A stretch of DNA of 10,946 nt, from NCBI GenBank assembly GCA_002779235.1, contig PEXD01000083.1:1-10946 (forward strand). Reading direction: 5' to 3'. This DNA is from Candidatus Woesearchaeota archaeon CG07_land_8_20_14_0_80_44_23. GTDB taxonomy: Archaea > Nanobdellota > Nanobdellia > Woesearchaeales > 0-14-0-80-44-23. The notes below the pieces were generated by a model. The model did no database searches and was not told the DNA's origin. It was given only the letters and a program-made list of their open reading frames with translations. The translations under genes were made by a program, and so were the position numbers. Shown piece after piece: positions 1 through 5,950 of the stretch (the first letter of the stretch is position 1; every line of letters starts with the position of its first letter).

Positions 1-15
1 AAAGAGGCAAAAAAT

Positions 16-1194
16 ATGAAAAAACTCTCATTTTTAATAGTTCTGCTGCTTATTGCCTGCTTAATTTGCGAAAATGCATTAGCCGTAAATGTATTCTTCA
101 CCACAAAAGATGTGAATTTCGTTCCAAATCAGCGGCTTGAAATAGAATATGCTGCGCAAAACGGAAATAATGAGGACATGGGAATTTCTGTATTCTTCAC
201 AGGGGACCTTGCCCAGTACATGAGCGCGGAGCCGGCTAATTTTCCGCTTGGGGCGGGTAAGACAAAAAAATTCACTGTCATAATAAATTTTCCTGAAAAG
301 ATTGAAAAGCCGGGAACTCATTCCGAGACAATAAGCATAAAAGAGGACAGGTATAACCAGAAAGGAACAATCGTGGTTTTTGCACAGGTGAACCAGCCCC
401 TCCGCATACATGTGCCTTATTCTGGAAAATACCTGGATGCATCCCTGTCAACAGATGGCGCAAAGCAGAACCAGCCGATAACATTTAAAGTTTCTGTCGC
501 AAACCTTGGAGATGAGACAATAAACTCAGTATATGGGACAGTGTATGCTTATAATAGCGACAATGTCACAATAGGCAGCGCAAGCACTGACTCTGCCTCA
601 AACCTGGAGAGCAATACCCAGCAGGAGCTTTCTACACTCATGTCAAGCACTGGCATAATGCCCGGGAGATACTGGGCAGACGCTGACATGTATTATGACG
701 GCGCCACGAAGAGAACAGACAGGATAGAATTCAGGATTGGAGAGCTTAAGGCGCAAATAACTAATTATACGCAGCAGGGATACTTTGGAAAGATAAACAG
801 GTTCAATGTTGAGGCAGAAAGCAGCTGGAACGACCCCATTAATAATGTGTATGCAGATGTGACGCTTAAAAATGACACGCAGGTTCTTAACAGCTTCAGG
901 ACCCTTGCAGATACCCTTTCGCCATGGGAGAAGAAGAATCTCGGCGGCTATATAGAACTCTCAAATGTGCCCATAGGCAATTACACTGTGGAAATAACTC
1001 TCAACTATGCCGGAAAGACGGACTTTGTCTCAGGAAACTTTGAGGCAGTGGAGGAGCCGAAGCCAGAGCCGGAAAAGCCAAAGGTGTTTCCTGGCTCGGC
1101 AATTGCAACAATTGTTGGAATGACTCTCCTCCTGATTAACATAATAATATGGATAATGATTTCAAAAAAGAAGCGTGACTCAAATGCCAAGTAA
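16..1194 (+). CDS. Secreted, C-terminally membrane-anchored beta-sandwich (Ig-like) surface protein
   Basis: I do not recognise a named family. The 392-residue product has an N-terminal signal peptide (about residues 1-23, hydrophobic core then Ala-Leu-Ala as a plausible cleavage site). A long region rich in beta-strand patterns follows and can be split into three Ig-like or CARDB-like blocks (about 24-128, 129-242, 243-345). Then come a Pro/Glu/Lys-rich linker (346-358), one membrane segment (about 359-383) and a Lys/Arg tail, so the bulk should face outside the cell. Four N-x-S/T sequons (N183, N250, N286, N322) could be glycosylated by archaeal AglB. An AGAGG sequence sits 8 bases before the ATG. 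The 3' end overlaps the next gene by 11 bases, so the two are probably one operon. The first block shares an ISV-x3-GD-x3-aromatic pattern with the next gene's outer domain. The role is unknown; adhesion, envelope or complex scaffold are possibilities only. Confidence 0.8.
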   Translation: MKKLSFLIVLLLIACLICENALAVNVFFTTKDVNFVPNQRLEIEYAAQNGNNEDMGISVFFTGDLAQYMSAEPANFPLGAGKTKKFTVIINFPEKIEKPGTHSETISIKEDRYNQKGTIVVFAQVNQPLRIHVPYSGKYLDASLSTDGAKQNQPITFKVSVANLGDETINSVYGTVYAYNSDNVTIGSASTDSASNLESNTQQELSTLMSSTGIMPGRYWADADMYYDGATKRTDRIEFRIGELKAQITNYTQQGYFGKINRFNVEAESSWNDPINNVYADVTLKNDTQVLNSFRTLADTLSPWEKKNLGGYIELSNVPIGNYTVEITLNYAGKTDFVSGNFEAVEEPKPEPEKPKVFPGSAIATIVGMTLLLINIIIWIMISKKKRDSNAK

Positions 1195-1696
1195 AAAAAA
1201 TTCTTCCAGAAAACTGCGCGGAAAAAAAAGGGCTGAAAAAAAGAGCCAGGGGCATGCAAAAAAGAAATTAGCCATATTATTTTCAATAGTGGCTGTAATC
1301 TTCATATTTGCAACAATTGCCGCATTTTTTATCATAAAAACTCCAAATGTTTATTATGCCAAAAGAGAGGTACCAATAAACCTCACTGTCGGACCTCCAA
1401 TGTATGTTGGAATCGGCTCAATCAAGGGCGAAAATGTGCTTTTCTTCGGCTCGATACCGCCGGGGGGCAGCGGATACAGGGAAATCAACATCACAAACAA
1501 TGAAGGGTTCCCGCTGAGAATATCAGTCATGATAGAAGGCGATGCCTCAAGGTTTGTAACATCTTCTGAGAATAACATAACGATAAATCCTGGAAAGAGC
1601 GCTATTGTTCATTTCGTAGCTGCGATACCCTGGGATGCGACACAGGAAAATATCACTGGAACTGCAATTGTTGGATTCAGCAGGAAATCATCATAA
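1184..1696 (+). CDS. N-terminally membrane-anchored protein with one extracytoplasmic beta-sandwich domain
   Basis: Hypothetical membrane protein of 170 residues from ATG 1184. An in-frame GTG at 1175 would add three residues. Neither start has a clear ribosome binding site, so translation is probably coupled to the upstream gene, which it overlaps by 11 bases. The first 28 residues are extremely basic (Lys/Arg-rich), followed by a single membrane segment (about 29-51) and a beta-rich domain to the C-terminus. This gives a type II topology with the basic tail in the cytoplasm. The outer domain has four N-x-T sequons (N66, N102, N131, N156). Its stretch ISV-x3-GD-x3-F followed by a Pro-Gly-Lys turn resembles the first block of the upstream protein, suggesting related folds. 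The basic tail might contact nucleic acid, lipid or a cytoplasmic partner; that is speculation. The stop codon lies at the very beginning of the hairpin cluster that follows. Confidence 0.75.
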   Translation: MPSKKNSSRKLRGKKRAEKKSQGHAKKKLAILFSIVAVIFIFATIAAFFIIKTPNVYYAKREVPINLTVGPPMYVGIGSIKGENVLFFGSIPPGGSGYREINITNNEGFPLRISVMIEGDASRFVTSSENNITINPGKSAIVHFVAAIPWDATQENITGTAIVGFSRKSS

Positions 1697-1770
1697 AAAT
1701 CCGCTGAGAGCGTCCTACTCCGGACTAAAGTCCGGAGTTTGACCGGACGCTCTCTTAATCGCGGATTTTT
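1695..1770. repeat. Three-tier hairpin, first copy (core hairpin with inserted hairpin)
   Basis: Three perfect 10-base-pair stems are nested: 1695-1704 with 1761-1770, 1706-1715 with 1745-1754, and 1717-1726 with 1729-1738 (the innermost pairs close to the loop cannot all form). Both junctions between stems have one unpaired base on the left and six on the right. The outer stem matches the short core hairpin at 1831-1853, while the inner two tiers resemble the hairpin at 1774-1830. The 3' arm ends in five T, and the 5' end overlaps the stop codon of the preceding gene. Confidence 0.85.
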
Positions 1771-1773
1771 AGG

Positions 1774-1830
1774 ATGCTAAAAGCGGCTTATCTCCAATCT
1801 GAAGATTGGAGTTTTGCCGCTTTTCTGCAT
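1774..1830. repeat. Hairpin, second copy
   Basis: The stems are 1774-1777 with 1827-1830 (4 bp), 1779-1787 with 1816-1824 (9 bp) and 1792-1800 with 1803-1811 (9 bp). A T-rich 4 by 4 internal loop separates the last two. The top stem has the same frame as the first copy (CTCC..., ...GGAG) but three inner base pairs are replaced by other complementary pairs: G1722-C1733, G1723-C1732 and A1724-T1731 correspond to A1796-T1807, A1797-T1806 and T1798-A1805. Confidence 0.85.
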
Positions 1831-1853
1831 AAAAATTCGCTGAGCAAATTTTT
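1831..1853. repeat. Short core hairpin with TGA loop
   Basis: AAAAATT (1831-1837) pairs with AATTTTT (1847-1853). After one C-A mismatch, GC (1839-1840) pairs with GC (1844-1845) around a TGA loop. It matches the two outer arms of 1695-1770 with the intervening 53 or so bases absent, so it looks like the unoccupied form of that structure. Confidence 0.75.
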
Positions 1854-1856
1854 AGG

Positions 1857-1918
1857 ATACAAAAAATGGCGCGTATCTCGCAACTAAAGTAATGAATTTT
1901 AGTGCCATTTTTTTGTAT
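1857..1918. repeat. Hairpin, third copy, branched and partly decayed
   Basis: The outer stem ATAC-AAAAAATGGC (1857-1870) pairs with GCCATTTTTTTGTAT (1904-1918) with one bulged T. Inside, GCG (1871-1873) can pair with CGC (1879-1881), and ACTAAA (1883-1888) with TTTAGT (1898-1903), which gives a three-way junction. The interior (TATCTC, CAA, CTAAAG, then TTTTAGTGCC) still resembles the second copy. It ends eight bases before the start codon of the next gene, so it may affect that gene's expression. Confidence 0.75.
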
Positions 1919-1925
1919 AATTCAA

Positions 1926-3107
1926 ATGAAAAGCCGGGTAGAGCATGCCTATAACAAAGCGAAAGAATGCTTAAGGGAGTGCTATTCTGAACTTGGGATA
2001 TATGCTGGAAAGATGCATTTTGATGACTACTGGGCGAGAGACGGCTTCTTTGCATCGCTCGGAGCAACAGCGATTGGCGACTACAAGATTTCAAAAAAAG
2101 AGCTCCTGCTCTTTCTCTCAAAGCAAAAGGAAAATGGGCAGCTGCCGCTTAGAATTGGCTCAGAATTAATTCTGCCAAAGCTGCTAAAGATTTGGAGAAG
2201 CAAAGAAAACAAAACAGAGTCAGTCAGGTATGAAATAGACAGGGTTTATCCAAATGGCATGCCAAAGTGGCCTGCTGACCAGAACTCTCTTTTCGTGATT
2301 GCATCTGAATATTACACAAGAAAATCGCGAGATGTGGAATTCGCAAGAAAAAATTATGAGAAGATAAAAAAGGCGCTTGACTGGAATTTTACCCTTGACG
2401 CTGATTCAGACCTGCTTATTGAGGAGGGTTATTATTCAAGCTGGCTGGATGGCATAAAAAAATCCGGAAAAATCATATACACAGAGGCCTGCCATTACTA
2501 TGCATGCAAATCCTTTGCGCAGATAGCAAAGGCTCTTAGAAAATGGAAGGATTACAAGAAATATTCGCATTTGGCAGAGAAGATAAAGCAGAGAATAAAT
2601 TCATTAATGTGGAATGGGAGCTACTACACTGACTGGATATCATCCGGTGGCAGAAAGCATGAGTATTTCTCTACAGACGGAAACATTCTGGCAATAGTGT
2701 TTGGAATAGCTGACGAAGAAAAAGCGGGAAGCATCATTGGAAAGCTCTCAGAGCTTGGGCTTGAGAATGGAGTGCCCTACAGAACAAACTATCCAAAATA
2801 CAAATGGCATCAGATAGACCTTTTGCTTTATATTACGGGAATTCCAGATTATCATAATGGAATGAGCTGGCTCTGGATAGGGTGCGCAGGAATTCTCGCA
2901 AAGGCAATTGCTGGAAAAAAGAAGAATGCCATGTTCCTCGCAGAAAAGGTATCTGAGATAATAATGAAATACGGCGGGACATACGAGGTTTATGAGAAGA
3001 AAAGCGGAAGCCCTGTAAGAAGGATTTTTTACAGGAGCGAGTTCCCGTTCGCCTGGGCAGCAGGAATGTTCCTGTATGCGCTTAAAGAATCAGGGATAAA
3101 AAAATAG
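1926..3107 (+). CDS. Glycogen-debranching-type glycosidase, (alpha/alpha)6-barrel catalytic domain only
   Basis: Probable glycoside hydrolase of the six-hairpin superfamily, closest by motif to amylo-alpha-1,6-glucosidase (archaeal/bacterial debranching enzyme C-terminal domain). Known members remove alpha-1,6 branches from glycogen-like glucans. Visible motifs are YWARDG (35-40), ADQNSLF (117-123), SSWLDG (171-176, comparable to the WMDA motif that carries the catalytic acid, hence candidate D174), a downstream Glu-Ala-x2-Tyr-Tyr helix, YFSTDGN (247-253), YHNGMSWLW (309-317) and a C-terminal FPFAWAAGMFLYAL helix. At 393 residues it is much shorter than full debranching enzymes, so no N-terminal glucan-binding domain is present. 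There is no signal peptide, so it should be cytoplasmic. ATG 1926 is chosen over an in-frame GTG at 1902, which lies inside the preceding hairpin. No ribosome binding site is seen, so the mRNA may be leaderless. GH15, GH63 or GH100-like activity is not excluded. Confidence 0.7.
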   Translation: MKSRVEHAYNKAKECLRECYSELGIYAGKMHFDDYWARDGFFASLGATAIGDYKISKKELLLFLSKQKENGQLPLRIGSELILPKLLKIWRSKENKTESVRYEIDRVYPNGMPKWPADQNSLFVIASEYYTRKSRDVEFARKNYEKIKKALDWNFTLDADSDLLIEEGYYSSWLDGIKKSGKIIYTEACHYYACKSFAQIAKALRKWKDYKKYSHLAEKIKQRINSLMWNGSYYTDWISSGGRKHEYFSTDGNILAIVFGIADEEKAGSIIGKLSELGLENGVPYRTNYPKYKWHQIDLLLYITGIPDYHNGMSWLWIGCAGILAKAIAGKKKNAMFLAEKVSEIIMKYGGTYEVYEKKSGSPVRRIFYRSEFPFAWAAGMFLYALKESGIKK

Positions 3108-3117
3108 AATAAATCAG

Positions 3118-3130
3118 AATAAAAGAAAAA
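3118..3130 (-). terminator. T-rich tract after ppdK
   Basis: On the minus strand this reads TTTTTCTTTTATT, about 18 bases past the ppdK stop codon. Archaeal RNA polymerase commonly terminates at such U-rich tracts without needing a hairpin. Further T-runs continue into the end of the convergent glycosidase gene. Confidence 0.45.
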
Positions 3131-3147
3131 GCATTGAAAATTTGAAA

Positions 3148-5820
3148 TCAGTTCTTTGCCCTGTTCCTTATGGCTGCCTGGGCTGCTGCAAGCCGCGCAA
3201 TCGGGACCCTGTATGGCGAGCAGGAGACATAGTCGAGCCCTGCCCTGTGGCAGAAGTCAATGCTTTCAGGGTCTCCGCCGTGCTCCCCACAGATTCCAAC
3301 TTCAAGATTCCTGTTAGCGCCCCGCCCCAGCTCAACAGCCATTTTAACAAGCTTGCCCACGCCCTTCTGGTCAAGTGTTGCAAATGGGTCATGGCTCATG
3401 AGTCCGTGCTCGATGTAGTATCTTATGAACTTTCCTGCATCATCCCTGCTGAAGCCAAATGTGGCCTGGGTAAGGTCGTTTGTCCCGAAGGAGAAAAACT
3501 CTGCTTCTTCTGCAATCTCGTCTGCAAGAAGTGCTGCGCGGGGCAGCTCTATCATTGTCCCAATCTTGTAGCTGAGCTTGACTCCATACTTTTTGATTGT
3601 CTCCTCTGCTGTCTTTTTCACTATTTCCTTCTGGTTTTTCAGCTCCTTGACATCTCCTACAATTGGTATCATTATTTCCGGCAGCACATTTATTTTCTCC
3701 TTCACAAGCTCGCATGCCGCCTCAAAGGCCGCCCTTGCCTGCATCTCGGTTATTTCAGGATATGTTATTCCCAACCTGCATCCGCGGTGTCCAAGCATTG
3801 GGTTGAACTCATGCAATTCTTCAACCCTTGATAGCAGTTTTTCCTTCTCTGCAATCTTCCTTGCATCCCCTTTTTTCTCTTTCATCACTGCAATCTCAAC
3901 CATAAGCTCCTCCCTCTTTGGAAGGAATTCATGCAGCGGCGGGTCAAGGAGGCGTATGATTACCGGGAAGCCCTGCATCTCCTTGAGCAAGCCGTAAAAG
4001 TCGGATTTCTGCAGGGGAAGAAGTTTATTTAGCTCCTTCCTCCTGTCTGCCTCGTTATTTGCAAGAATCATCTGCTGCATTATAGGCAGGCGCTCCTCTG
4101 CAAAGAACATGTGCTCTGTCCTGCACAGCCCGATGCCCTCTGCCCCAAAATTCTTGGCTGCAATTGCGTCCCGGGGAATGTCTGCATTTGCCCTGACTCC
4201 AAGCTTCCTGAACCTGTCTGCAATTTCAAGTATTTTTTTGAAGTCACTTCCAAGTTCCGGCTCCACAAGCTTTGCCTCTCCAAGCAGCACTTCGCCTGTG
4301 TTTCCGTTTATTGTTATGGTGTCAAGGTGCCCTACTGTAATGCCGCTTGAGGTTGTGAATGTCTTTTTCTTCTCATCCAGCTTTATCTCCTCGCAGCCGA
4401 CAACGCAGCACTTGCCCATTCCCCTTGCGACAACTGCAGCGTGGCTTGTGAGCCCTCCCCTCGCAGTCAGCATCCCCTGAGCAGCAGCCATCCCATGTAT
4501 GTCATCGGGCGAGGTCTCTGCCCTTACAAGAATCACTTTTTTGCCTTCCTTTCCAAGTTCTTCTGCTTCATCAGCATCAAAGACCACGGCGCCGCATGCA
4601 GCTCCCGGGCTTCCTGCAAGCCCCTTTGCGATAACATTGACTTTTGCATTAGGGTCAATCCTTTTGTGCATGAGATGGTTGAGCTGCATTGGGTCTATCC
4701 TCATTATCGCCTCCTCTTCTGAAATCAGCTTCTCATCAATCATGTCAACTGCCGCCTTTACAGCTGCCTGAGCAGTCCTCTTTCCAGTCCTGGTCTGGAG
4801 CATAAAGAGCTTTCCATGCTCTATTGTGAATTCTATGTCCTGCATGTCCTTGTAGTGCTCTTCAAGCTTTTTCCTTATCTCAATAAGCTGCCTGTATGAA
4901 TTCGGCATCTCCTTTTCCATCTCGGAAATCGGCTTTGGAGTCCTTATGCCCGCAACAACATCCTCGCCCTGGGCATTTACCAGATATTCGCCATAAAACC
5001 TGTTCTCTCCTGTTGCAGGATTCCTTGTGAATGCAACTCCGGTTGCGCTGTCGTTGCCCAGGTTTCCAAAGACCATCTGCTGGACATTCACTGCTGTCCC
5101 GAGTTCTGCTGAGATGCTATTCAGCTTCCTGTAGGTTACTGCCCTCTCATTGTTCCAGGAGTCAAAAACAGCGTCAATTGCCATTGAAAGCTGTTTTCTC
5201 GGCTCCTCTGGGAAATATGAGCCGGTCTCTGCCCTGATAAGCTGCTTGTATTTTGAGATTATCTCCTTCCAGTCCTCAGCAGAAAGCATCATGTCTTCCT
5301 TTATATTCCTCTTTGCTTTTACTTTTTCAATTATTCTCTCAAAACTCTCGTGCTTTATTCCCAGCACGACATTGCCGAACATCTGTATGAACCTTCTGTA
5401 GCAGTCATAGGCAAATCTCTCATTATTTGAGAGCCTGGCAAGCCCTGCTGCAGTGTCCTCGTTCAGCCCAAGGTTCAGTATAGTGTCCATCATTCCAGGC
5501 ATTGAAATCACAGCCCCTGACCTGACTGAAACAAGAAGGGGATTGGCTGCATCACCGAACCTCTTGCCTGTGCGCCTTTCAAGCTCTGCTATTGCACCGT
5601 CAACTTCCATGCTGAGCCCTGGCACAGAGCCGCTTCTGAAGAATTCCTTGCACGCCTCGGTTGTTATTGTGAATCCTATCGGCACAGGGACTCCAATCTT
5701 AGTCATCTCATTAAGCCCTGCGCCCTTTCCTCCAAGGAGATTCTTGTCTGTCTTTGCATCTCCGAAAAAATAGACATATTTTTTTCCAGACATGAAAGAT
5801 AATTTTCCAGTTTTTGGCAT
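3148..5820 (-). CDS. ppdK: Pyruvate, phosphate dikinase
   Basis: Interconverts pyruvate, ATP and phosphate with phosphoenolpyruvate, AMP and pyrophosphate in the cytoplasm. The 890-residue length is normal for the family. Order of domains: an N-terminal ATP-grasp nucleotide-binding region (GGKGAGLNEM about 30-39, and a glycine- and arginine-rich stretch with VSVRSGA about 97-103, SMPGMMDT 106-113). Next is the swivelling phosphohistidine domain with GGLTSHAAVVARGMG (catalytic H460, with T458 at the position phosphorylated by the plant/bacterial regulatory protein). Last is the C-terminal PEP/pyruvate-binding TIM barrel (R567 in GLCRTEH, R623, the FSFGTNDLTQ stretch about 776-785, C844 in GICGEHGGD). 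A GAGGTG site six bases before ATG 5820 supports this start over Met10. It is divergent from the cdc6-like gene. Direction in vivo (glycolytic or gluconeogenic) cannot be told. No broken motif was seen. Confidence 0.96.
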   Translation of the reverse strand: MPKTGKLSFMSGKKYVYFFGDAKTDKNLLGGKGAGLNEMTKIGVPVPIGFTITTEACKEFFRSGSVPGLSMEVDGAIAELERRTGKRFGDAANPLLVSVRSGAVISMPGMMDTILNLGLNEDTAAGLARLSNNERFAYDCYRRFIQMFGNVVLGIKHESFERIIEKVKAKRNIKEDMMLSAEDWKEIISKYKQLIRAETGSYFPEEPRKQLSMAIDAVFDSWNNERAVTYRKLNSISAELGTAVNVQQMVFGNLGNDSATGVAFTRNPATGENRFYGEYLVNAQGEDVVAGIRTPKPISEMEKEMPNSYRQLIEIRKKLEEHYKDMQDIEFTIEHGKLFMLQTRTGKRTAQAAVKAAVDMIDEKLISEEEAIMRIDPMQLNHLMHKRIDPNAKVNVIAKGLAGSPGAACGAVVFDADEAEELGKEGKKVILVRAETSPDDIHGMAAAQGMLTARGGLTSHAAVVARGMGKCCVVGCEEIKLDEKKKTFTTSSGITVGHLDTITINGNTGEVLLGEAKLVEPELGSDFKKILEIADRFRKLGVRANADIPRDAIAAKNFGAEGIGLCRTEHMFFAEERLPIMQQMILANNEADRRKELNKLLPLQKSDFYGLLKEMQGFPVIIRLLDPPLHEFLPKREELMVEIAVMKEKKGDARKIAEKEKLLSRVEELHEFNPMLGHRGCRLGITYPEITEMQARAAFEAACELVKEKINVLPEIMIPIVGDVKELKNQKEIVKKTAEETIKKYGVKLSYKIGTMIELPRAALLADEIAEEAEFFSFGTNDLTQATFGFSRDDAGKFIRYYIEHGLMSHDPFATLDQKGVGKLVKMAVELGRGANRNLEVGICGEHGGDPESIDFCHRAGLDYVSCSPYRVPIARLAAAQAAIRNRAKN

Positions 5821-5825
5821 TTAAA

Positions 5826-5831
5826 CACCTC
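5826..5831 (-). promoter_or_regulatory. Shine-Dalgarno site of ppdK
   Basis: Minus-strand GAGGTG, complementary to the archaeal 16S rRNA 3' end, lies five bases before the ATG ending at 5820. It fixes that ATG as the start. Confidence 0.75.
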
Positions 5832-5861
5832 TAAAGTCTTAATCTTTTTGCGATAAGAAGG

Positions 5862-5872
5862 TTATTTATAAA
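5862..5872 (-). promoter_or_regulatory. TATA box of ppdK
   Basis: Minus-strand TTTATAAATAA. Transcription would start about 26 bases on, near 5841, giving a short leader of about 20 bases that just contains the GAGGTG site. Position and composition fit an archaeal promoter; it is not tested. Confidence 0.5.
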
Positions 5873-5904
5873 TTTTTATAATAATCATTCCGGAAAAATT
5901 CGGG

Positions 5905-5919
5905 CTTTTCCAAGAAAAG
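5905..5919. promoter_or_regulatory. Dyad abutting the cdc6 TATA box
   Basis: CTTTTC-CAA-GAAAAG is a perfect inverted repeat of six bases per arm ending at the base before the TATA box, where a BRE would lie. An 8-base palindrome, TTCCGGAA, lies at 5888-5895. It could be an operator or a short origin-recognition-like site for the neighbouring initiator; this is inference. Confidence 0.35.
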
Positions 5920-5928
5920 ATATATAAA
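5920..5928 (+). promoter_or_regulatory. TATA box of the cdc6-like gene
   Basis: ATATATAAA is preceded by an A-rich BRE-like stretch. Its centre is 27 bases before the ATG at 5951, so the transcript would be leaderless, in line with the absence of a Shine-Dalgarno site. Confidence 0.6.
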
Positions 5929-5950
5929 TGCGTTGGAGTCACTTTAAGCC

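Larger units (their letters stand above)
1695..1918. repeat. Nested and tandem hairpin cluster (two related units)
   Basis: This gap consists almost entirely of inverted repeats. Unit 1 is 1695-1830 and unit 2 is 1831-1918. Each unit has a hairpin framed by AAAAATYCGCTGAG and TTTTTAGGATRC, followed by a second hairpin closed by ATRC and GYAT. The units differ at paired positions so that pairing is kept, for example G1776-C1828 against A1859-T1916, G1783-C1820 against A1866-T1908 and C1784-G1819 against T1867-A1907. Most stems begin with an A-run and end with a T-run, so the block could stop transcription in either direction. No coding capacity is apparent. It may be a palindromic repeat element, a structured RNA or a terminator block; the sequence alone does not decide. 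Confidence 0.85.

Noticed and set aside
1857..1918. tRNA-like three-way folded element
   Set aside because: It is too short, has no T-loop or anticodon-arm consensus, and is better explained as a diverged copy of the neighbouring hairpin.
1695..1918. CRISPR array
   Set aside because: Repeats are unequal, nested and palindromic, with no regular spacers and no cas genes nearby.
1902..1925. GTG-initiated extension of the glycosidase
   Set aside because: These codons fall in the 3' arm of a hairpin with a T-run, lack a ribosome binding site, and the family-like sequence begins only after ATG 1926.
3142..3831. Plus-strand open frame of 229 codons rich in Cys, opposite ppdK
   Set aside because: It lies wholly antisense to the well-supported ppdK gene. 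Its Cys and Leu come from the complement of Ala, Lys and Glu codons, and it has no start signal or recognisable domain.
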